A stretch of DNA of 26,029 nucleotides from Candidatus Poribacteria bacterium (GTDB lineage: Bacteria; Abyssobacteria; SURF-5): contig JACRIR010000139.1 of NCBI GenBank assembly GCA_016215705.1, forward strand, positions 1-26,029, given 5' to 3'. Within the stretch, counting starts at the first letter, position 1; each line of letters opens with the position of its first letter. The position numbers were made by a program, and so were the translations under genes. The notes under the pieces are model-generated. The model searched no databases. It worked only from the letters and a program-made list of their open reading frames with translations, and had not been told where the DNA came from. Below, piece after piece: positions 20,642-26,029 of the stretch.

Positions 20642-22555
20642 TCACAACGTTTTGTTCCGTATCTCGGGAAGGAGCAGCCCTTCCAGAAAATCCTCGAATT
20701 TGCGCGGCCCGATGTCACCCTGTCGTCTATGGCGGACCGAGACCGTGCCGGAAGAGACTTCCTTATCGCCTACAATCAGCATATATGGGATTTTCTGAAG
20801 TTGTGCTTCTCGTATCTTGAAGCCGATTTTGTCGTCGCGCATGTCAGCTTCGGCGCGGATGTCGGCGCTCCGAAGCCGCTCGAGCAAACCTGCGCAGTAT
20901 GTGCGATGCCCCTCGCCGACGGGCAGCAGAATGGCCTGAACGGGCGCCAGCCACAAAGGAAAAGCGCCGCCGTAATGTTCGGTAAGGATTCCAAGGAATC
21001 TCTCGATTGCGCCATAGAGAGTCCTGTGAATCATGACGGGCCTGTGTCGCTGGTTGTCAGCGCCGACATAGGAGAGGTCGAATTTCTCGGGCATTGCGAA
21101 ATCGAGTTGGATTGTCGCGCATTGCCAAGTCCGCTTGAGACAATCACGTACGTGGAAATCTATCTTTGGGCCATAGAATGCGCCGTCGCCCTCATTCACT
21201 TTGTATTTCAGGCCGACTTTTTGGAGCGCGGCCCGGAGCCCGTCCGTTGCGTGTTCCCACATCTCATCGGTGCCGATGTGTTTTTCGGGCTTTGTCGATA
21301 ACTCGACAAGATACTCCAGTCCGAAGACCCTGTACATGTGATCGACGAAATTTATGACGCCGACAACTTCATCCACTATCTGTTCCGGCAGCAGAAATAT
21401 ATGGGCGTCATCCTGCGTGAACTGGCGCACTCGAAACAGGCCGAGCAGGACGCCCGATTTTTCATGGCGATGCACGAGTCCGACCTCCGCGCACCGGATC
21501 GGGAATTCACGGTAACTGTGGAGTCGAGTCTTGTAAATGAGCAGGCCGCCCGGACAATTCATCGGCTTAACCGCGAAATCCTGCTCGTCGATAGTAGTGA
21601 AATACATGTTTTCCCGATAGTGGTCCCAATGGCCCGATTGTTCCCACAGCGTGCGCCGGAGGATTATCGGGGTCCGCACCTCGACATAGCCCCTCTTCGT
21701 GTGCTCCTTCCGCCAGAAATCCAACAGGTTGTTCCAAAGCACCATGCCCTTCGGATGAAAGAAAGCGAAGCCGGGGCCCTCATCGTGAAAGCTGAACAGG
21801 TCGAGCTCGCGGCCAAGCTTGCGGTGATCCCGTCTCTTGGCTTCTTCGAGCAGATCGAGGTGCTCCTTCAGGTCTTTCTCTTTGCGGAAAGAGGCGCCGT
21901 AAATGCGTTGAAGCATTTTGTTATGCTCGTCGCCGCGCCAGTATGCGCCCGCAAGCGAAGTGAGTTTGAATGCTTTAATGTAAGAGCTATCGGGAACGTG
22001 CGGGCCGGTGCATAGGTCCTCAAACTCGCCGAGTTCGTAGATACTGACTTTGTCGTCCGGTATCGCTTCAATCAGTTCCGCCTTGTATATCTCGCCGCGC
22101 GAGCGGAACCGTTCGAGCGCCTCCTGGCGGGGAATCTCATAGCGTTTGAAGGGGACGGCTTGCCCCGCAAGCTCTTTCATTTTCTTCTCGATGCCGGCGA
22201 GATCGTCTTCGGTGAAACCGCTGGGCTTGTCAAAGTCATAGTAGAATCCGTTCTCGATTGCAGGCCCAATGGCGAACTTCGTGTCGGGGAACAGTTGCTG
22301 GACGGCGTATGCCATGAGGTGGGAACTGCTGTGCCGGAAAACGTCGCGGCCGTCTTCCGAATCAAACGTGAGAATCTCAACACTTGCGTCGTTTTCCAGC
22401 TTTGCGGACAGATCGAGTTTTCGTCCGTCGACTCGCGCTGCGAGCGCATCCTTGCCCAGCCGATTGCCTAATGACTTTGCCACTTCGGCAAGCGTTACGC
22501 CGCTCTCGAATGCTTTTTCCGAACCATCGGGCAATCTTACTTTTATTTCACTCAT
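20642..22555 (-). CDS. thrS: Threonyl-tRNA synthetase
   Basis: A complete 637-residue class II synthetase that charges tRNA-Thr. The TGS domain is at 1-62. The editing domain follows with HSSSHLMAYAVQ (H75, H79) and LCTGPHV. The catalytic core carries the zinc ligands C334 (MNCPGG) and H385 (QDDAH), in the same numbering as E. coli ThrRS, plus the motif-2 region EVGLVHRHEKSGVLLGLFRVRQF. HRTLYGAIERFLGILTEH contains the third ligand His and motif 3, and the anticodon-binding domain ends the protein. Length and motifs are standard. No clear Shine-Dalgarno precedes ATG 22555. A terminator-like hairpin ends 43 bases upstream, after the tRNA-Val gene. Confidence 0.97.
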   Translation of the reverse strand: MSEIKVRLPDGSEKAFESGVTLAEVAKSLGNRLGKDALAARVDGRKLDLSAKLENDASVEILTFDSEDGRDVFRHSSSHLMAYAVQQLFPDTKFAIGPAIENGFYYDFDKPSGFTEDDLAGIEKKMKELAGQAVPFKRYEIPRQEALERFRSRGEIYKAELIEAIPDDKVSIYELGEFEDLCTGPHVPDSSYIKAFKLTSLAGAYWRGDEHNKMLQRIYGASFRKEKDLKEHLDLLEEAKRRDHRKLGRELDLFSFHDEGPGFAFFHPKGMVLWNNLLDFWRKEHTKRGYVEVRTPIILRRTLWEQSGHWDHYRENMYFTTIDEQDFAVKPMNCPGGLLIYKTRLHSYREFPIRCAEVGLVHRHEKSGVLLGLFRVRQFTQDDAHIFLLPEQIVDEVVGVINFVDHMYRVFGLEYLVELSTKPEKHIGTDEMWEHATDGLRAALQKVGLKYKVNEGDGAFYGPKIDFHVRDCLKRTWQCATIQLDFAMPEKFDLSYVGADNQRHRPVMIHRTLYGAIERFLGILTEHYGGAFPLWLAPVQAILLPVGEGHRTYCAGLLERLRSADIRAEADMRDDKIGFKIREAQLQKIPYMLIVGDKEVSSGTVSVRHRRQGDIGPRKFEDFLEGLLLPEIRNKTL

Positions 22556-22597
22556 AGTCGGACTGATTCTAATCCTTCCACATCCGCTTCCCTTATG

Positions 22598-22625
22598 AAA
22601 AAAACAAGACTCAAGGTCTTGTTTT
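22598..22625 (-). terminator. Intrinsic terminator/attenuator between tRNA-Val and thrS
   Basis: A perfect 10-bp stem AAAACAAGAC-cttga-GTCTTGTTTT on the minus strand that runs into seven T residues (complement of 22598-22604). It can end the tRNA transcript. Because no separate thrS promoter is obvious in the 42 bases that follow, partial readthrough may supply thrS mRNA. Confidence 0.75.
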
Positions 22626-22669
22626 CCCCGGGTAACCGGCTCCCTTTGCTGAACCTGTGAAGATTCCGG

Positions 22670-22743
22670 TGGGCGCTAGTGGAATCGAACCACCGACCTC
22701 TTGCATGTCAAGCAAGCACTCTAACCATCTGAGCTAAGCGCCC
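22670..22743 (-). tRNA. tRNA-Val (GAC)
   Basis: A full cloverleaf: acceptor GGGCGCT/AGCGCCC, D-stem GCTC/GAGT, anticodon stem CTTGC/GCAAG with loop TTGACAT (anticodon GAC), variable AGGTC, T-arm GGTGG-TTCGATT-CCACT, discriminator A. The 3' CCA is not encoded; the next bases are CCGG. Length is 74. Confidence 0.96.
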
Positions 22744-22757
22744 CTAGTTTCCAAAAA

Positions 22758-22786
22758 ATACTATCACTTTCGGGGAAAAATGTCAA
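22758..22786 (-). promoter_or_regulatory. Sigma70 promoter of tRNA-Val
   Basis: Minus strand TTGACA (22781-22786), a 17-base spacer, and TAGTAT (22758-22763). The tRNA 5' end is 14 bases below the -10, fitting a short leader. Confidence 0.75.
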
Positions 22787-22834
22787 AGTCTTCGCGCGGC
22801 AAGTTCATCTCTTTTTTTTCCGCGCAGGAAATGA

Positions 22835-22840
22835 TACAAT
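22835..22840 (+). promoter_or_regulatory. Possible -10 box of the phosphofructokinase gene
   Basis: TACAAT, 63 bases upstream of the start codon. No good -35 at the usual spacing (only a T-run at 22812-22819), so this is weak. Confidence 0.3.
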
Positions 22841-22903
22841 CGACGGCAACGTGAGAATGTTCTGAGCGTCCGTCTGGGGAAAACTTCAACTAAGGAGAAG
22901 GCG

Positions 22904-24001
22904 ATGGCGCGCAACAAAGTAATCGGGATTCTGACAGGAGGCGGCGATTGCCCGGGCATCAACGCGGTGATAAGGGCCGTGGCGAAGACGGCTATCCACG
23001 ACCACGGCTGGCAAGTTATCGGGTTCCGGGATGGCTACGCGGGACTGGTGCTGCGCCAATCAGTCGACCTCACGAATGAAAAGGTCTCGAATATTCTGAG
23101 CCTCGGGGGAACCATCCTGGGCACGTCGAACAAAGCCGACCCTTTCAGGTGGGCCGAGAGCATTGACGGGAAGCTTACTTTTTTCGACAGATCCAAGGAA
23201 GCTTTGGCCTACTGTGAGGACCTCGAATTGAGCGCGCTCGTGTGCGTCGGCGGCGACGGCACGTTGAGCATAGCCAAGAGGCTTTCGGATCTGGGGCTCC
23301 CGATCGTGGGCATTCCCAAGACGATAGATAATGACCTCTCGGGTACGGATGTCACGTTTGGGCACGATTCGGCGGTAGCCACCGCGACGGACGCCATCGA
23401 CAAGCTGCACACGACGGCGCAATCGCATCACAGGGCAATGGTCATTGAAGTGATGGGGCGCTATGCAGGGTGGTTAGCGCTCAGTTCAGGATTGGCGGGA
23501 GGCGGCGATATCATCCTGATTCCCGAGATTCCATATCACGTAGAGAAAGTCTGTCAGACGGTGCGTCACCGCGCCAGCAGAGGAAAGCTGTTCAGCATCA
23601 TAGTTGTAGCCGAGGGCGCAGAGCCAGTGGGCGGGAAGAAAGTCATTCAGCAAATGGTTCCGGACAGCCCCGATCCCGTGAGGCTCGGCGGTATCGGAAA
23701 AGTGGTTGGGAATGAGATAGAGAAAAAGACCGGAATCGAGACACGCGTGACCGTTCTTGGCCACGTGCAGCGAGGGGGTTCACCCACGGCGTTTGACCGT
23801 ATACTCGCGACCAAATACGGAGTGGGCGCGATTGATCTTATCGAACAAGGCAGATTCAGCGAGATGGTGAGCTGGCAGAACGGCCAGATAACCTCTGTTC
23901 CTGTTTCCGAGGCTGTCGGGAAGTTGAAGCTCGTGCCGCCCGATTGCGAACTTGTGGGAACTGCTCGCTCAGTGGGCGCGATCTTCGGCGACGGCGATTG
24001 A
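22904..24001 (+). CDS. 6-phosphofructokinase (group III-like, predicted ATP-dependent)
   Basis: A 365-residue glycolytic kinase making fructose-1,6-bisphosphate. ILTGGGDCPGINAVIR binds the phosphoryl donor. The diagnostic GGDGT (116-120) and GIPKTIDNDL (137-144) follow, with the catalytic Asp142. MGRYAGWLALSSGLAGG and LGHVQRGGSPTAFDR are the remaining signatures. The donor-selecting pair, in E. coli numbering 104/124, is Gly119/Lys139. PPi enzymes usually have Asp at the first position. Gly with Lys is found in ATP-using members such as that of Streptomyces coelicolor. Hence ATP use is predicted, not shown. AAGGAGAAGGCG precedes ATG 22904. It is transcribed away from tRNA-Val and appears monocistronic. 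Confidence 0.93.
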   Translation: MARNKVIGILTGGGDCPGINAVIRAVAKTAIHDHGWQVIGFRDGYAGLVLRQSVDLTNEKVSNILSLGGTILGTSNKADPFRWAESIDGKLTFFDRSKEALAYCEDLELSALVCVGGDGTLSIAKRLSDLGLPIVGIPKTIDNDLSGTDVTFGHDSAVATATDAIDKLHTTAQSHHRAMVIEVMGRYAGWLALSSGLAGGGDIILIPEIPYHVEKVCQTVRHRASRGKLFSIIVVAEGAEPVGGKKVIQQMVPDSPDPVRLGGIGKVVGNEIEKKTGIETRVTVLGHVQRGGSPTAFDRILATKYGVGAIDLIEQGRFSEMVSWQNGQITSVPVSEAVGKLKLVPPDCELVGTARSVGAIFGDGD

Positions 24002-24107
24002 GCGGCCACATCTTAAGAACTCATTCGCTGACGCAAGATTCCTTTCTTTTATGATGTTTCGGCGAAGACGAGTATAACGAAAACTGGTAGAGTGCTTCCT
24101 AAATCCT

Positions 24108-24121
24108 CCCTTTGCAAAGGG
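24108..24121. repeat. CCCTTTGCAAAGGG palindrome
   Basis: A 14-base perfect palindrome extended by extra G residues on the right. Same family as 6139-6158 and 11135-11154. It lies between the converging phosphofructokinase and SEC-C genes. Confidence 0.7.
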
Positions 24122-24168
24122 GGAACGTCACCGAATCGATGCTATGTTATTCAGGAAACGTCATGCCG

Positions 24169-24197
24169 GGGACACGATGAGGCATCGTGTCCCCGAT
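24169..24197. repeat. Shortened copy of the GGGGACACGATG palindrome
   Basis: Arms CGGGGACACGATG and its complement (13 bases) around AGG (24182-24184). The outer TTTATT/AATAAA parts are missing. It is located between convergent genes. Confidence 0.9.
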
Positions 24198-24271
24198 TTT
24201 CCCGGTTTTTTCGATTCATCGCGCCCGGTCTGCTTTTCGGCTACAGCCGGGCCGCGCTGTGGTTCCACTCG

Positions 24272-25009
24272 TTATGCTCCAGCGGCGAGCAATTCGAGGG
24301 CGAGCGCGTTCAATAAATGCTTGTTGCCGGCCAGGAACTTTGCAAGGTCATCATCAGGATGGTCCTGGCGGTTCTTCTCGAATTCGGCGTTTATCGAATC
24401 CATGAGATTCTGTTTCTTGGCTGCCGGCAGAATCATCGGCGCGCCCGCGAGTTCTTTCTTTCCCCATGAACTCGTAACGCGGACAACCACTATCTCTCCG
24501 GCCTTGACCTCTTCACACGCCGATTTATCCTCAATCGAAAAGTTGGTCGTGTCAAAAACATCCGTAAGCTTGAGGACCCCACCCTCCGTCGATTGGACCT
24601 CGAATGCGCTCAAGCGCGAAGCATTCCATTCATCGAGCAGCTTCTTCTGATCCTCCTCCAGATGCTTCGCCCGCAATTCTGCGAACATCTCTATAATACG
24701 CTTACCGGACTTCGAGTCTACGTGTTCGTTGATGAACCAGTCGAGGAAACGGATGTTCTCCAGGGGGTCCTGCTTCAACAGCAAGCCGGTGTCTATTCCA
24801 CCCCGATGGTACTTGCGGAACGCCTCAACCATTTCGTCCTTGAAGCGCGCGCCCGTCGCGAATTTCAGAATTTCAGACCTGAGGTTTTCCTCCGACCGCT
24901 TGTGGCGAAACTCTCCCAGGTCGACTGAGCTTTCTTTCAGCATGCAGCACTTCTTGTACTTTTTTCCACTGCCACAGGGGCACGGCTCGTTCCGACCGAC
25001 TGTTGTCAT
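24272..25009 (-). CDS. SEC-C motif protein
   Basis: A 245-residue protein with an N-terminal SEC-C zinc knuckle, VGRNEPCPCGSGKKYKKCC (C10, C12, C21, C22), the same motif that ends SecA. The rest is a charged, mostly helical domain that I do not recognise. It includes DWFINEHVDSKSGKRIIEMFAEL, then a segment (LSAFEVQSTEGGVLKLTDVF, VRVTSSWGKKELAGAPMIL) that reads like a small beta-rich domain. Similar SEC-C proteins with long C-terminal domains occur in many bacteria without an assigned role. Start ATG 25009 is preferred: GGAGAGAGAT precedes it and the motif follows at once. An earlier ATG at 25078 adds 23 residues without a ribosome site. The next gene upstream is 129 bases away. Confidence 0.85.
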   Translation of the reverse strand: MTTVGRNEPCPCGSGKKYKKCCMLKESSVDLGEFRHKRSEENLRSEILKFATGARFKDEMVEAFRKYHRGGIDTGLLLKQDPLENIRFLDWFINEHVDSKSGKRIIEMFAELRAKHLEEDQKKLLDEWNASRLSAFEVQSTEGGVLKLTDVFDTTNFSIEDKSACEEVKAGEIVVVRVTSSWGKKELAGAPMILPAAKKQNLMDSINAEFEKNRQDHPDDDLAKFLAGNKHLLNALALELLAAGA

Positions 25010-25138
25010 ATCTCTCTCCGAATGGTTTATTGGGAACCGGGTTTTCATTATTATATTCCAACGAGAAACTTTCGGCAAGTTGCGATTCAGGAAGAGATTG
25101 CGAATCTATCGTTCATTCACGATTATTTCGAGGGGGCA

Positions 25139-26029
25139 TCATCGACCGGATTGATCAAGGAGACGAAGCCCTTCTTTGGCCTGCTCCATGCCCGGATCGA
25201 GCGCGAGGGCGCGGGACCATTCTGATCCAGCCTCCTCCAGTCGGCCGCGCGAGAAGAGAATGGCCGCCAGATTGTTATGCGCGCGCGCGTAGGCAGGATC
25301 GGATTCTATCGCTTTTCGATACATGGCCTCGGCTTCCCCCAGGCGGCCGACGGTCGCATACATCAGCCCCAGGTTGTAACTCACCTGCGGAAAATCGGGC
25401 CGCAAACGAAAAGCCGTCTCGGTATGGGCGAGCGCATTCGCAATGTCGCCCCTGCGAAAATAAGCATTGCCCAGATTGTATTGGACGCGAAAATTACCCG
25501 GCGCGCAGGATGCCGTAACGCGATAGAGCGTGAATTCGTCTTTCCATGCGGTGTTGCGCTTGATCGTCCTGAACGAAAGCGCAAGAACAATCATGACAAA
25601 CGCCAGTATGCACAAGCGCGGGCGGGTATGTGTCTCCCCGCCGGATGCACTCCCGGCAGTCCTCGCATATATACATGCGCCTAGAAGACCCGCGAGCGCA
25701 CAGAAACCCACCGACGGCAAGTACAAGAACCGTTCCGCTTTCATTACCGAAATCGGAATTATCTGAAGCACCGGCAGGAGGCTGAGAAACACCCACGCGG
25801 CAAAGAATCCACCGGGTCGCCTTTTGATGATGAGAACTCCGATGCCGCCGCACAAGATGAGCAGCGACTCGATAGCGACAAGAACCATTGCTGTAAGGTC
25901 ATGGCGCAGGCCGACGACATAGTCTGCGCAGAGATGGATAGGCGCTATAAGAATCCGAAGATAGTCCCAGACTACGACCGGCATCGTAAAGAGAATCTCT
26001 TTGGCGCTTAGCCTTTCCTGCAATTGCGG
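25139..26029 (-). CDS. Membrane protein with C-terminal TPR repeats (TMTC-like), 5' end outside window
   Basis: The reading frame stays open to the window edge, so this is only the C-terminal ~296 residues. The visible part has four or five membrane spans (LTAMVLVAIESLLILCGGIG, FFAAWVFLSLLPVLQIIPI and others). ERFLYLPSVGFC follows, a loop typical of the O-mannosyltransferase-like TMTC/DUF1736 proteins. At least three tetratricopeptide repeats come after: RVQYNLGNAYFRRGDIANAL, QVSYNLGLMYATVGRLGEAE and RAHNNLAAILFSRGRLEEAG. It is probably a GT-C fold glycosyltransferase-like membrane protein with a TPR tail facing the periplasm. Substrate unknown. The TTG at 26023 that could serve as start is internal. 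Confidence 0.85.
   Translation of the reverse strand, partial: PQLQERLSAKEILFTMPVVVWDYLRILIAPIHLCADYVVGLRHDLTAMVLVAIESLLILCGGIGVLIIKRRPGGFFAAWVFLSLLPVLQIIPISVMKAERFLYLPSVGFCALAGLLGACIYARTAGSASGGETHTRPRLCILAFVMIVLALSFRTIKRNTAWKDEFTLYRVTASCAPGNFRVQYNLGNAYFRRGDIANALAHTETAFRLRPDFPQVSYNLGLMYATVGRLGEAEAMYRKAIESDPAYARAHNNLAAILFSRGRLEEAGSEWSRALALDPGMEQAKEGLRLLDQSGR

Noticed and set aside
21338-22015. 225-residue plus-strand open frame inside thrS
   Set aside because: Shadow of the synthetase gene, whose motifs and zinc ligands are intact on the minus strand.
22598-22669. T-box riboswitch ahead of thrS
   Set aside because: Only a simple hairpin with a T-tract is seen. There is no room or sequence for the stem I specifier loop or the T-box AGGGTGG-type bulge.

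Overview
The window is 26 kb of bacterial chromosome, fairly GC-rich. It has ordinary Shine-Dalgarno starts and sigma70-like promoters, and several TTG or GTG starts. The gene set points to an uncultivated Gram-negative-type bacterium: threonyl-tRNA synthetase, EPSP synthase, 6-phosphofructokinase, a thiolase/DUF35 pair, an acyl-CoA dehydrogenase, a CocE/NonD hydrolase and GT-C-type membrane proteins. No marker here fixes the phylum. The intergenic gaps are full of several families of short palindromic repeats, and no transposase gene is present.

Layout. Positions 82-5958 are mostly plus strand: a thiolase-like enzyme with its DUF35 Zn-ribbon/OB partner, an amidohydrolase, and an acyl-CoA dehydrogenase with its own extended -10 promoter. 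A small cysteine-rich minus-strand gene at 3467-3803 appears frameshifted. Positions 6207-15321 are one long minus-strand run: TetR regulator, acyltransferase-3 membrane protein, a 55-aa membrane peptide overlapping ilvD, an IlvD/Edd-family dehydratase, an MFS transporter, a UxaA/SuyA-like SAF subunit, a UxaA/SuyB-like catalytic subunit, and a GT-C-like membrane protein. The core looks like import of a hydroxy or sugar acid followed by two dehydration or lyase steps. A consensus promoter overlapping a TetR-type operator lies at the head of the run.

Positions 15822-22743 are a second minus-strand run: tRNA-Val(GAC), a terminator/attenuator, thrS, a B-box zinc-finger membrane protein, a TPR protein, aroA, ridA and a CocE/NonD hydrolase. 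Between aroA and ridA is a 29-bp tandem array made of half-palindromes, ending in a perfect 41-bp palindrome. The same palindrome occurs alone at 1821-1861 and, shortened, at 24169-24197. From 22904 to the end are a phosphofructokinase (plus), a SEC-C protein (minus) and the 3' part of a membrane-TPR protein (minus, cut by the window edge).

No clear-cut new defence or mobile system is visible. The most unusual items are the half-palindrome array, the active-site substitutions in the thiolase, a palindromic repeat inserted in frame in a membrane protein gene, and the small peptide gene coupled to ilvD.
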